Shown here: one piece after another, positions 18,981 through 27,871 of the stretch
Numbering within the stretch: position 1 is the stretch's first letter
Layout of the letters: each line of letters opens with the position of its first letter
Assembly: GCA_965247225.1 (NCBI GenBank)
Contig: CBDFGT010000039.1
Coordinates: 62,001-126,000, forward strand
From: CBDFGT01 sp965247225
Lineage (GTDB): Bacteria; Pseudomonadota; Alphaproteobacteria; Rhizobiales; Rhizobiaceae
Length of the DNA: 64,000 nt
Direction: 5' to 3'
The notes under the pieces: model-generated
Database searches by the model: none
Told to the model about the DNA's origin: nothing
Seen by the model: only the letters and a program-made list of their open reading frames with translations
Made by a program: the position numbers and the translations under genes

Positions 18981-19910
18981 ATGCCGCTTCACCCTGATAT
19001 TGCCAGGCTTCTGGCCGATGCCGGTACGCCTGGGCCGCTTGAATCGCTGACAATCCACGAGGCCCGGCGCATGGATGCAGAGGATGTTCCGGCACCGGGA
19101 AAGCCGGTGGAATCGATCACCGACATTCTTTCCGGACCGGTACCGATCCGGCTCTACCGGCCCTTCGGTGCCGATAAACCCGCTCCGGCGGTGGTTTTCT
19201 TCCATGGCGGCGGATTTGCCCTCTGCACGCTTTCTTCCTACGACGGCTTGTGCAGCCACCTTGCTGCCGACAGCGGGGCGGTTGTCCTGTCTGTGGATTA
19301 TCGCCTTGCACCTGAACACCCGTTTCCGGCAGCACCGGATGACGGCCACCGGGCACTGGAATGGATTGCGCACCATGCCGGAGAGCTTGGCTGCGATCCA
19401 TCCCGCCTTCTGGTGGCCGGTGACAGCGCCGGGGGCAACCTTGCCGCCGTGGCCGCGCTCGACGCGCGTGACGCCAACGGGCCGCCCCTGATCGGCCAGG
19501 TTCTCCTCTATCCGGCGACGGCCCATTACAGCACAGGGTTTGCGTCCTATGACGCATATGGTGACGGCTACGGGCTGACAGCCGCCGGCATGCGGTGGAT
19601 GTGGGATCACTATGTCCGCGATCCGGCGCTGTTTCGCCATCCCCGGCTTTCGCCGCTGTTTGCGCCGCGGCTTGACGGCCTCGGGCCAAGCCTTGTCGTC
19701 TGCGCCGAATATGATGTGCTGCACGACGAGGGCGTGGCCTATGCGGCGCGCCTGGAGGCGGAGGGCAATGCCGTCAGCCTGAAGATCTGCCCCGGCGTTC
19801 ATCATGGCTGCCTCGGGCTTCTTGGACAATCCGATGCGGTGGCTCCCATGTGGGACCATATTGTCACGTGGATCAGGCAGCAGACTGGCCCTCGGCAGCA
19901 CCCGGCCTGA
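18981..19910 (+). CDS. Alpha/beta hydrolase, hormone-sensitive-lipase family
   Basis: A 309-residue cytoplasmic esterase-like enzyme. The HSL-family oxyanion motif HGGGFALC is near residue 73, the nucleophile elbow GDSAGGN near residue 146, the acid within ICAEYDVLHDEG near residue 248, and the catalytic histidine in PGVHHGC near residue 276, so the catalytic triad looks complete. GCAGGAGAGACC precedes the ATG. It stands alone between the MITE-like element and asd, so context gives no substrate. Confidence 0.92.
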   Translation: MPLHPDIARLLADAGTPGPLESLTIHEARRMDAEDVPAPGKPVESITDILSGPVPIRLYRPFGADKPAPAVVFFHGGGFALCTLSSYDGLCSHLAADSGAVVLSVDYRLAPEHPFPAAPDDGHRALEWIAHHAGELGCDPSRLLVAGDSAGGNLAAVAALDARDANGPPLIGQVLLYPATAHYSTGFASYDAYGDGYGLTAAGMRWMWDHYVRDPALFRHPRLSPLFAPRLDGLGPSLVVCAEYDVLHDEGVAYAARLEAEGNAVSLKICPGVHHGCLGLLGQSDAVAPMWDHIVTWIRQQTGPRQHPA

Positions 19911-19918
19911 ACCTATTG

Positions 19919-20077
19919 CCGGCAGGCTTTTGCCGGAGTGGCCGGCCTGTTCGGGACATGCCGCCTTGACTCCTGCAAAAATGCCGCTAAACAGCAATTC
20001 AGGACAAGGATGAAACACGCGATGAAGCTGCAGTCTGGTTGCATATCTGACAGTTTTGATCCGGCATACAGTGCCGG
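19919..20077 (+). terminator. Two CCGGCA/TGCCGG hairpins after the hydrolase gene
   Basis: Two short hairpins with the same 6-bp stem lie in the 341-base gap before asd: 19919-19936 (loop GGCTTT) and 20061-20077 (loop TACAG). The first may end hydrolase transcription; neither has a strong T-run. Apart from these and the asd promoter that must lie here, nothing else was recognised in the gap. Confidence 0.35.
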
Positions 20078-20251
20078 TGTTTCTGTATCTGTATCCTTCA
20101 TGTCCAAAACCAGGGCCAAAACGACGACGAAAACCGTCTGACGTCTCTGGCCTGCCGCTCTCTCCCCGGCTCGTGCCAGGGGACACAAGACCTGCGGTTG
20201 ACGCAAGGTCTTATTTCCAAGACCGCGGAGAGACAGAAAGAGAAGAGAATC

Positions 20252-21286
20252 ATGGGTTTCAAGATTGCGATTGCCGGGGCGACCGGAAATGTTGGCCGCG
20301 AAATGCTGACAATTCTGGCTGAACGCGGATTTCCTGCAGATGAAGTTGTGGCACTGGCTTCTGCCCGCAGCCAGGGCACGGACGTGTCGTTCGGGGACAA
20401 GACCCTCAAAGTCAAGACCCTCGAAAATTATGATTTTTCCGACACCGATATCTGCCTGATGTCTGCCGGTGGAACTGTTTCGCAGAAATATTCACCGAAG
20501 ATCGGTGCGCAGGGCTGCGTTGTTATCGATAATTCTTCTGCCTGGCGCTATGATCAGGATGTTCCGCTGATCGTTCCGGAAGTGAATCCGGATGCAATTT
20601 CCATGTTTGCGCGCCGCAACATCATCGCCAATCCGAATTGCTCGACGGCACAGCTCGTTGTGGCCCTGAAGCCGCTGCATGACTTTGCCAGGATCAAGCG
20701 TGTTGTGGTTTCGACCTATCAGTCCGTATCGGGTGCGGGCAAGGACGGTATGGATGAACTGTTCAACCAGACCCGTGCGGTGTTTGTTGCAGATCCGATG
20801 ACCACCCAGAAGTTCCCCAAGCGCATTGCCTTCAATGTGATCCCGCATATCGACAGTTTCATGGAAGACGGCTACACGAAGGAAGAGTGGAAGGTTCTGG
20901 CAGAAACCAAGAAGATTCTGGACCCGAAGATCAAGGTGACCTGCACCGCTGTTCGTGTGCCGGTGTTTATCGGCCATTCGGAGTCGGTCAATATCGAGTT
21001 TGAAAACGAGATCTCCGCTGATCAGGCCCGTGACATCCTGCGCGAGGCTCCGGGCTGCATGGTGATCGACAAGCATGAGCCGGGCGGTTACATCACACCC
21101 TATGAATGCGCCGGTGAAGATGCGACCTATATTTCGCGTATCCGCGAGGACGCAACAGTGGAAAACGGCCTGAACATCTGGGTTGTTTCCGACAACCTTC
21201 GCAAGGGAGCCGCGCTGAACGCGATCCAGATCGCCGAGCTTCTGGTGAGCCGTGGCCTGATTGCGCCGAAGAAAAAGGCTGCCTGA
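20252..21286 (+). CDS. asd: Aspartate-semialdehyde dehydrogenase
   Basis: A 344-residue enzyme that reduces beta-aspartyl phosphate to aspartate semialdehyde with NADPH, on the route to lysine/diaminopimelate, threonine and methionine. Visible features are the N-terminal nucleotide motif GATGNVGREML, the substrate-site SAGGTVS, the catalytic cysteine in NPNCST near residue 132, and the catalytic-histidine region GHSES. The ATG at 20252 follows AGAGAAGAGAAT; the frame is open to 20198 without a better site. It is the clearest housekeeping gene of the window. In Brucella, asd is usually near leuB (background knowledge), which is not seen here. Confidence 0.96.
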   Translation: MGFKIAIAGATGNVGREMLTILAERGFPADEVVALASARSQGTDVSFGDKTLKVKTLENYDFSDTDICLMSAGGTVSQKYSPKIGAQGCVVIDNSSAWRYDQDVPLIVPEVNPDAISMFARRNIIANPNCSTAQLVVALKPLHDFARIKRVVVSTYQSVSGAGKDGMDELFNQTRAVFVADPMTTQKFPKRIAFNVIPHIDSFMEDGYTKEEWKVLAETKKILDPKIKVTCTAVRVPVFIGHSESVNIEFENEISADQARDILREAPGCMVIDKHEPGGYITPYECAGEDATYISRIREDATVENGLNIWVVSDNLRKGAALNAIQIAELLVSRGLIAPKKKAA

Positions 21287-21328
21287 GCACACAAAAGCCC
21301 AAGGTATCATGCGTTCCAAACCATCCTG

Positions 21329-21351
21329 AACCCGGCGGCAATTGCCGGGTT
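21329..21351 (+). terminator. Terminator-like hairpin after asd
   Basis: An 8-bp stem AACCCGGC / GCCGGGTT with a 7-base loop lies 43 bases after the asd stop. Only a short CTT follows, so termination may be weak or rho-assisted. Confidence 0.5.
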
Positions 21352-21437
21352 CTTGCCGAAATGAGACATACAGACGTTTATTTGTCCAGACGTTTGTTTG
21401 GCAGACATGCGGGAAGAAACTGGTCCTTCAAACATCA

Positions 21438-21488
21438 GGGTGTGTCGTCTCTAATCCCGGCCGATATGCAAGAGCCGATATGCAAGAG
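21438..21488. repeat. Partial MITE terminus and a 14-bp tandem duplication
   Basis: GGGTGTGTCGTC at 21438-21449 resembles the terminus of the element at 18429. It is followed by CCGATATGCAAGAG repeated twice in tandem (21461-21474 and 21475-21488). Together they suggest an old, degraded element upstream of the oxidoreductase gene. Confidence 0.4.
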
Positions 21489-21550
21489 TTGACATCGTCA
21501 GTCGACCAATTGCCCCCATAAGGGCAAAGTTGGAGGCCAGGGAACTTTCC

Positions 21551-22696
21551 ATGAAACGTCTCATTCTTGTTGGCGGCGGGCATGCCCACCTGATTGTCCT
21601 TGAGCACCTGGCCCGGCAACAGTGTGCGGATCTTGATGTTGTTATGGTGACCCCGTCTCCATGGCAATATTATTCCGGAATGCTTCCCGGCTGGATTTCA
21701 GGGCAATATCGTGAAGCAGATTGCAGGATTGACATCCGGCCTCTCGCACAGCTTGCCGGGGCAAAGCTCATCCTCGAACCGGTTGTCGCCATGAATGCGG
21801 ACCATAACGTCGTCTGCCTTGCCGACGGTCGAACTCTGGAATATGACTTGCTGTCACTGGATACCGGCAGCGAGACAAACAATGATTGGCTTGCACGCCT
21901 TTCCGAGAGGCTCCTGCCTGTCAAGCCGCTCGACAGGTTCTGCGCTGCATGGCCGGCAGTTGTCGCGGAAGCGCACGCAAAGCAGACCTATGACCTGGTC
22001 ATCCTTGGCGGCGGGGCTGCGGGTGTCGAACTGGCGCTGGCAACACGCCATGCGCTTGCAGGCGTTGCGGGACATGCTTCCGTCACACTGGTTGCAGGTC
22101 GTTCGGGATTGCTCCCGGGCTATGGCAAGTATGTGCGGCACCGTGTGTATTCCGCGCTCGAAAAGGCGCATGTCCGGGTCATTGCGGAGCGTGCCGTGGG
22201 AATGCAAAACAGTCTTTTCCTTTCAAACAACCAGCATCTGGCGGCTGATCGCGTCATTGCAGCGACCGGCGCACGCGCGGCACCCTGGTTGGCCCTGTCA
22301 AGGCTGAAACTGGACGCTGCCGAATTCGTTGCCGTTGACCCTTTCCACAGAAGCCTGTCTCACGCAAATGTGTTTGCGGTCGGCGATGTTTGCTCGCGCA
22401 GCGACTCCCACATGGCGCGGTCGGGCGTGCATGCTGTTCGCGCAGGCCCTGTGCTTGCCCACAATCTTGTCGCTGCTGCACAGAAACAACCGCTGCAACC
22501 TTATGTTCCACGCCGCAGGTCACTTTATATTCTGGCCACAGGCTCCGGCCAGGCCATTGCATCCTATGGCTCTTTCAGTGCTGAAGGTCGCTGGGTACGG
22601 CGCTGGAAGGACGCAATAGACCGCCAGTTCATCCGCCGTTTCCAGGTCGGTCGCAGCCTGAGCGCTTCAGAGGCCGGATCGGGCAAAGAGGTGTGA
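21551..22696 (+). CDS. FAD-dependent pyridine-nucleotide-disulfide oxidoreductase (NDH-2-like)
   Basis: A 381-residue flavoprotein. The FAD-binding motif LVGGGHAHLIVLEHL is at residues 4-18, the second dinucleotide motif VILGGGAAGVELAL near residue 152, and the third FAD motif NVFAVGDVCS near residue 277. It resembles type-II NADH dehydrogenase-like proteins that are often fused to or found near selenide-water dikinase (family knowledge). No redox-active CxxxxC is visible. The ATG at 21551 is chosen; a TTG at 21530 is in frame. Its role is unknown. Confidence 0.85.
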   Translation: MKRLILVGGGHAHLIVLEHLARQQCADLDVVMVTPSPWQYYSGMLPGWISGQYREADCRIDIRPLAQLAGAKLILEPVVAMNADHNVVCLADGRTLEYDLLSLDTGSETNNDWLARLSERLLPVKPLDRFCAAWPAVVAEAHAKQTYDLVILGGGAAGVELALATRHALAGVAGHASVTLVAGRSGLLPGYGKYVRHRVYSALEKAHVRVIAERAVGMQNSLFLSNNQHLAADRVIAATGARAAPWLALSRLKLDAAEFVAVDPFHRSLSHANVFAVGDVCSRSDSHMARSGVHAVRAGPVLAHNLVAAAQKQPLQPYVPRRRSLYILATGSGQAIASYGSFSAEGRWVRRWKDAIDRQFIRRFQVGRSLSASEAGSGKEV

Positions 22697-22751
22697 ACCG
22701 GCAATATGGCCGGAAGACTTCAAAAAATTCGTGAACCTCTTTCCCTTCGCG

Positions 22752-22890
22752 GGAATTTTGCAGTCCTGTCTTGCGCATCACGCGCATTTTCAACGCATCC
22801 AGCGGCAAAATCCGCGTCGAAGGATCTGGTGAAATGGTCCATTTTTGCGTCGCAAAATCTTGAAAGGGGTTACAGCTTCACGCGATTTTG
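22752..22890. repeat. Second, internally similar copy of the MITE-like element
   Basis: The stretch from about 22778 to 22890 aligns with 18515-18632, with a few substitutions and small gaps, sharing for example CGTCGCAAAATCTTGAAAGG. The 13-bp terminal repeats of the first copy are missing, so this is a partial or related element. It ends about 70 bases before the sigma-factor start, so the promoter of that operon may lie in or beside it. Confidence 0.65.
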
Positions 22891-22961
22891 AATTATGCCG
22901 TTGCCGTTTTTGTGACAGGTTACAGCCGCCATGCACAAGGCACCGGCAGCAAGGGGCAATC

Positions 22962-23558
22962 ATGACGGATTCTGGCGACAGCTTGACAAACCCGGATTTC
23001 CTGAAGGATCTCAGGAGCCAGATGCTGAAATTTGCGACCCTGCAGCTCTCGGACCCGATTGTTGCCGAAGATACCGTTCAGGAGGCCCTTGTCGGAGCGT
23101 TGCGCAATGTTTCCTCCTTTGCAGGTCAGGCAGCCCTGAAGACATGGGTTTTTGCTATCCTGAAAAACAAGATCATTGATACAATCCGCCAGCGCCAGAA
23201 ACTGGCGGCGATCAGACCGCTGGTTTCTTTCGGGGATGACCAGAACAGGACCGAAGAATTTTTTGACAGGCGTGGCATGTGGAGGCCGGAAAACCGGCCT
23301 GCCGCATGGGGCAATCCGGAAGAAAACCTGCTGGGCCAGGACTTCTGGCGCGTTTTTGACGCTTGCATCAACCACCTTCCCGGCCAGCAAGGCCGTGTGT
23401 TCATGATGCGTGAATTCATGGACATGGCCACCCCGGAAATCTGTATGGAGGCTGGCGTCACAGTTTCAAATCTGAATGTCCTGCTGCACCGTGCGCGTCT
23501 CAGATTGCGCGATTGCCTTGAAACCCACTGGTTCGCCGCGAGTGCCGACGCATGCTGA
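22962..23558 (+). CDS. ECF-type RNA polymerase sigma factor
   Basis: A 198-residue group-IV sigma-70 factor. The region-2 part, with LSDPIVAEDTVQEALVGAL and TWVFAILKNKIID, binds core polymerase and the -10 element. A variable linker is followed by region 4 near residues 130-185 (LPGQQGRVFMMREFMDMATPEIC, then VTVSNLNVLLHRARLRLRDCL). AAGGGG lies five bases before the ATG at 22962; an open frame reaching 22845 runs into the repeat and is not favoured. It overlaps a zinc-finger anti-sigma candidate and heads a conserved operon, so it probably autoregulates that operon under an oxidative or metal signal (inference). Confidence 0.92.
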   Translation: MTDSGDSLTNPDFLKDLRSQMLKFATLQLSDPIVAEDTVQEALVGALRNVSSFAGQAALKTWVFAILKNKIIDTIRQRQKLAAIRPLVSFGDDQNRTEEFFDRRGMWRPENRPAAWGNPEENLLGQDFWRVFDACINHLPGQQGRVFMMREFMDMATPEICMEAGVTVSNLNVLLHRARLRLRDCLETHWFAASADAC

Positions 23559-23758
23559 ATTGTTGGAAATCGACTCAGCTGGTATCGATGACGCTTGATG
23601 GAAAATTGCCATTCCTGCTGCATTTGAGGCTGAAGGCCCATCTTGCACATTGTCCGGCGTGCCGGAATTTCTCGTATCAAACGAAGCACTTGCGCCGGAT
23701 GTCAAAGTTTTACTGCAGCTCTGTTGATTTGGCTCCGGATGGCGATGCTGAAAATTAA
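23552..23758 (+). CDS. Small zinc-finger (zf-HC2-like) anti-sigma factor candidate
   Basis: A 68-residue protein starting inside the end of the sigma gene (ATGCTGA overlap). It contains HLAHCPACRNF, the HxxxCxxC core of zinc-binding anti-sigma proteins, in the second half. There is no transmembrane segment, so it would be a soluble ZAS-type partner that releases the sigma factor upon thiol oxidation or metal change (family knowledge). Overlap, size and motif support this; binding to this sigma factor is inferred. Confidence 0.8.
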   Translation: MLNCWKSTQLVSMTLDGKLPFLLHLRLKAHLAHCPACRNFSYQTKHLRRMSKFYCSSVDLAPDGDAEN

Positions 23759-23835
23759 CTCCCGTTCTTTGTAAGAAAACCATCAACTGACAGACAAAAG
23801 ACATATGAACTGCATGGAAACCCCGGAGAATTGTC

Positions 23836-25995
23836 TTGAAGCGCGTATTGATCTTTGTGCTGTTTGCACTCGCACTTGCTGCCGCATACACACTCAACGC
23901 CTCGCACCTTCCCACGCTTGAGGATCTCAAGGCCAATCTGGGCATGCTGGCAGACTGGGCTGCGGCCAATCCGGTCCAGGCCGTGTTTTCCTATTTCCTT
24001 TTCTATGTCCTGGCGGCCGCCATTTCGGTGCCGGTTGTGACACTCTTCACTTTGGGCGGTGGCGCACTGTTCGGCTTCTGGGGCGGGTTGGTCATTGTCT
24101 CGTTTGCCGCCAGCATCGGTGCAACGCTGGCATTTCTTGCAGCCCGCACCCTGCTGCACGATGCGGTTCAAAAACGGTTTGCCAACCGGCTGTCATCCAT
24201 CAACGAGGGCTTGAGAAAGGACGGTCCGTTTTATCTTTTTACGCTTCGTCTTGTTCCAATCTTCCCTTTCTTCATCGTCAACCTGCTGATGGGGCTGACC
24301 CCCATTCGCGCATGGACCTTTTATTGGGTAAGCCAGCTGGGTATGCTGGCGGGCACGGCTGTGTTCGTCAACGCCGGAACGCAACTGGCGCGTATCGAAA
24401 ACATGCGTGATATCCTCTCCCCCTCACTGATCCTGTCCTTTGCGCTGATCGGTATCTTGCCGTGGATTGCCAGGGCCTTTCTTGGCTGGCGGAACAGGCG
24501 GAAAGTCTATTCCGGATGGACCCGTCCAGTGAGTTTTGACCGCAACTTCATTGTGATCGGCGGAGGAGCTGCCGGTCTTGTCAGTGCCTATATTGGTGCG
24601 GCCGTCAAAGCGAAGGTGACATTGATCGAAGCGCACAAGATGGGTGGAGATTGCCTGAACTATGGCTGTGTGCCGTCAAAGGCACTGATCCGGAGCGCCA
24701 AGCTCACCGCGCAGATGCGCCATGCCGACCGTTACGGTCTTGCAGCCATCGAACCTGCCTTTTCCTTCAAATCCGTCATGAACCGGATTCAGAATGTGAT
24801 CGCGACCATTGCCCCGCATGACAGCGTCGAACGCTACGAAGGGCTGGGCGTGGATGTGCTGCAGGGCTATGCACGGATCAAAGACCCCTGGACTGTTGAG
24901 GTAACCCTGACAGACGGAACGGTAAAGTCCCTGACCGCGCGGTCCATCATTATTGCGTCGGGAGCCAGTCCCTTTGTTCCGCCCCTGCCCGGCATTGAGG
25001 ATACAGGCTATGTTACCTCGGACACGCTCTGGGAAAAATTTTCGCAACTGGATGCACCCCCAAAACGTCTCGTCGTTCTGGGGGGCGGGCCGATCGGATG
25101 TGAACTGGCGCAAAGTTTTGCGCGGCTGGGCTCCCATGTCACGCAGATTGAAATGGGAGCACGGGTTTTGATCCGTGAAGACATTGACGTCTCTGATTAC
25201 GCCCTGAAAGCGCTGCTTGCAGATGGCGTGGATGTGCTGACGTCACACAAGGCACTTTTCTTCGAGAAAGACGGCGAGGAGAAGGTTCTTGTCGTGGAAC
25301 ATGATGGCCAGCACAAGAAAATAGCATTTGATGCCCTCATCTGCGCCGTCGGACGCATGCCGCGTCTCAAGGGTTTCGGACTGGAAGAACTCGGCATTCC
25401 CACCGGCAGGACCGTGGAGACCAACGCCTATCTGGAAACCCTCTATCCGAACATTTTTGCCGCGGGTGATGTCGCCGGACCTTATCAGTTCACGCATACC
25501 GCAGGTCACCAGGCATGGTATGCCGCAGTCAATGCACTTTTCGGGATGTTCAAAAAGTTCAGGGCCGATTACAGGGTTATCCCGTGGACGACCTTTACCG
25601 ATCCGGAGATAGCCCGTGTCGGCCTCAATGAGCAGGACGCAGGACAGATGGGTATCAAGGTTGAAGTGACGCGCTATGATATTGACGATCTCGACCGTGC
25701 CATTGCCGACGGGACGGCCTATGGTTTCGTCAAGGTGCTTACTGTTCCGGGCAAGGACAGGATCCTTGGTGTGACGATTGTCGGCGAACATGCAGGCGAT
25801 CTGCTGGCGGAATTCGTTCTGGCCATGAAGCACGGACTGGGCCTCAACAAGATTCTGGGGACCATTCACACCTATCCGACACTTTCCGAGGCAAACAAAT
25901 ATGCGGCCGGAGAATGGCGTCGCGCGCATGTCGCGCCATGGCTGCAGGTCTTTCTGGAACGGTTCCACAGCTACATGCGCAGAGGTTCCCTATGA
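23836..25995 (+). CDS. TVP38/TMEM64 membrane domain fused to FAD-dependent disulfide oxidoreductase
   Basis: A 719-residue fusion. Residues 1-225 form a TVP38/TMEM64 (VTT, DedA-like) membrane domain with about five hydrophobic segments. From about residue 235 a class-I pyridine-nucleotide-disulfide oxidoreductase of mercuric-reductase type begins, with FAD motif VIGGGAAGLVSAYIG, redox-active GGDCLNYGCVPSKAL, NAD motif LVVLGGGPIGCEL and a C-terminal dimer domain. The start is a TTG at 23836 with GGAGAA seven bases upstream. The flavoprotein half should face the cytoplasm. E. coli carries separate TVP38 proteins (YdjX, YdjZ) beside ynjBCD, which matches the neighbours here. Substrate unknown. 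Confidence 0.93.
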   Translation: MKRVLIFVLFALALAAAYTLNASHLPTLEDLKANLGMLADWAAANPVQAVFSYFLFYVLAAAISVPVVTLFTLGGGALFGFWGGLVIVSFAASIGATLAFLAARTLLHDAVQKRFANRLSSINEGLRKDGPFYLFTLRLVPIFPFFIVNLLMGLTPIRAWTFYWVSQLGMLAGTAVFVNAGTQLARIENMRDILSPSLILSFALIGILPWIARAFLGWRNRRKVYSGWTRPVSFDRNFIVIGGGAAGLVSAYIGAAVKAKVTLIEAHKMGGDCLNYGCVPSKALIRSAKLTAQMRHADRYGLAAIEPAFSFKSVMNRIQNVIATIAPHDSVERYEGLGVDVLQGYARIKDPWTVEVTLTDGTVKSLTARSIIIASGASPFVPPLPGIEDTGYVTSDTLWEKFSQLDAPPKRLVVLGGGPIGCELAQSFARLGSHVTQIEMGARVLIREDIDVSDYALKALLADGVDVLTSHKALFFEKDGEEKVLVVEHDGQHKKIAFDALICAVGRMPRLKGFGLEELGIPTGRTVETNAYLETLYPNIFAAGDVAGPYQFTHTAGHQAWYAAVNALFGMFKKFRADYRVIPWTTFTDPEIARVGLNEQDAGQMGIKVEVTRYDIDDLDRAIADGTAYGFVKVLTVPGKDRILGVTIVGEHAGDLLAEFVLAMKHGLGLNKILGTIHTYPTLSEANKYAAGEWRRAHVAPWLQVFLERFHSYMRRGSL

Positions 25996-26666
25996 TTGAC
26001 CGCTACGTCCTTCCGATACAGAAGCGCCTGTTAAAGCCTGTCGCTGCCCTGCTTGTGAAGGTCGGAATATCAGCAGATGCAATCTCGATTGCAGGATTTG
26101 CCATCGGGCTTCTGGCAGCCCCGCTTCTGGCGCTCGGTCTTTTCAAGGCGGCGCTGGCCGCTATCGTGATCAACCGCCTTTTCGACGGTCTGGATGGCGC
26201 TGTTGCACGCATGGAGGGTTCTACCGACAGGGGAGCCTATATCGATATTGCTTTCGACTTTTTCTTTTATGCCACCGTGCCACTGGGTTTTGCCCTGTTT
26301 GACCCAGGCCACAATGCGCTTGCCGCGGCAGGCCTTGTCACCGCGTTCATGGGAACAGGTTCCAGCTTTCTGGCGTTTGCAGCTGTTGCAGCCAAACGGA
26401 ATATTTCCGCCAGGGACTATCCCCAAAAAGGTATTTACTATCTTGGTGGTCTTGCCGAGGGCAGCGAAACCATCGCTGTCTTTATCGCCATGTGCCTGCT
26501 GCCAGATCACTTTGCAGAGATTGCCTGGCTTTATGCCGGCATATGTATGATAACAACCATCGCCCGCTGGTGGCAAGGCTGGGTCATTTTTTCGCAAGAA
26601 AATCTGGAAATGGCCGAAAGCAATGAAAAACCGAAGCGACCAGACGACGATAGCCAACTGACCTGA
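25992..26666 (+). CDS. CDP-alcohol phosphatidyltransferase family protein (YnjF-like)
   Basis: A 224-residue inner-membrane enzyme with the family catalytic signature DGLDGAVARMEGSTDRGAYIDIAFD near residues 64-88, matching DGxxAR-x8-GxxxDxxxD with all key aspartates present. It transfers an alcohol phosphate from a CDP-linked lipid donor; the acceptor cannot be inferred. About five transmembrane segments follow, then a hydrophilic tail. The ATG overlaps the previous stop (ATGA). E. coli ynjF is the equivalent in the ydjXYZ-ynjABCDEF cluster. Confidence 0.92.
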   Translation: MIDRYVLPIQKRLLKPVAALLVKVGISADAISIAGFAIGLLAAPLLALGLFKAALAAIVINRLFDGLDGAVARMEGSTDRGAYIDIAFDFFFYATVPLGFALFDPGHNALAAAGLVTAFMGTGSSFLAFAAVAAKRNISARDYPQKGIYYLGGLAEGSETIAVFIAMCLLPDHFAEIAWLYAGICMITTIARWWQGWVIFSQENLEMAESNEKPKRPDDDSQLT

Positions 26667-26677
26667 CAGGAGTTTTC

Positions 26678-27871
26678 ATGAGACCGCTTATTGTGCTGAC
26701 CTCAGCCCTCATTCTGGGAGCGCAGTGCAGCCTTGCTGCTGACGACTGGAGCGAAACGCTTGCCAGGGCCAGAGGCCAAACCGTCTACTGGAACGCCTGG
26801 GGCGGTGACGAGCGCACGAATGCCTATATCGAATGGGTCGGTGTACAGACGGAAAAACGCTATGGTGTCAAGGTTCAGCAGGTGAAGCTTTCAGACACGG
26901 CGGAAGCGGTGAACCGCGTGATTGCCGAAAAACAGGCCGGGAAAACAGAGGACGGGTCGGTCGACCTGATCTGGATCAATGGTCCGAATTTCTTGTCGAT
27001 GAAGGACAAGGGGCTGCTGTATGGCCCGTTTGCGACACAGCTTCCCAATGCCAGATTTCTTGATCTTTCACCAGCCTCAGCCAACAGTGTGGACTTCACC
27101 GTGCCCGCAGACGGGTATGAGTCCGCCTGGCGGCTGGCGAAGTTCGTTTTCAATTACGATAGCGCACGTGTTTCCGACCCGCCAAAATCCATTCCTGCTT
27201 TTGTCGCGTGGACCCGTGCGAACCCCGGACGCTTCACGCATCCGGCCGTGAGCAATTTCATGGGTGCAACGTTTTTGAAACAGGCATTGATCGCGCTGGC
27301 TCCGGATCCGCAAGTTCTGCAGAAACCGGCAACGGACGAAAATTTTGACACCACTGTCGCTCCGCTCTGGAGCTGGTATGACCAGATCAAACCGAACCTC
27401 TGGCACGGTGGTGCCGATTTTCCGGAGAACGACGCGGTACAAAATCAGCTTCTCAATGATGGCGAGATCGATATATCCATGTCTTTTGATCCGGCAAGCG
27501 CGGCGGCGGCCATTCACGAAGGCAAGCTTCCCGACACCATTCGCACCTATACACTTTCCGGCGGAACCATTGGCAATGTGAGCTTCGTGGCGATTCCCTT
27601 CAATGCAGCCCACAAGGCGGCGGCCAAAGTGGTCGCCAACTTCCTTCTCGATCCTGCTGCCCAGGCCCATATGCAGGATATTCGCGTGCTTGGAAGCTTC
27701 TCTGTTCTTGATTGGTCAAAACTCGATGCGGAACAACGGAAACTGTTTGACGATCTGCCGAAGGCTGAGGCCCTTCCGGACATTGCCGCGCTTGGCAAGA
27801 CGGTTCTGGAACCGCATCCTTCCTGGATGACACGGCTGACGGCAGCGTGGGCCAAGCGCTACACGCCATGA
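26678..27871 (+). CDS. ynjB: ABC transporter substrate-binding protein, YnjB family
   Basis: A 397-residue periplasmic protein with a signal peptide ending near residue 21 (SLAAD). It has the extracellular solute-binding fold of the iron/thiamine class and the YnjB-specific start of the mature part, VYWNAWGGDERTNAYI. Other typical segments are DLIWINGPNFLSMKDKGLLYGPF and LLDPAAQAHMQD. The ligand of the family is not established. The stop overlaps the permease ATG. Confidence 0.92.
   Translation: MRPLIVLTSALILGAQCSLAADDWSETLARARGQTVYWNAWGGDERTNAYIEWVGVQTEKRYGVKVQQVKLSDTAEAVNRVIAEKQAGKTEDGSVDLIWINGPNFLSMKDKGLLYGPFATQLPNARFLDLSPASANSVDFTVPADGYESAWRLAKFVFNYDSARVSDPPKSIPAFVAWTRANPGRFTHPAVSNFMGATFLKQALIALAPDPQVLQKPATDENFDTTVAPLWSWYDQIKPNLWHGGADFPENDAVQNQLLNDGEIDISMSFDPASAAAAIHEGKLPDTIRTYTLSGGTIGNVSFVAIPFNAAHKAAAKVVANFLLDPAAQAHMQDIRVLGSFSVLDWSKLDAEQRKLFDDLPKAEALPDIAALGKTVLEPHPSWMTRLTAAWAKRYTP

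Noticed and set aside
18657..20186. A 509-codon minus-strand frame
   Set aside because: It is antisense to the alpha/beta hydrolase with an intact catalytic triad and starts in the asd leader; there is no supporting motif or ribosome site.
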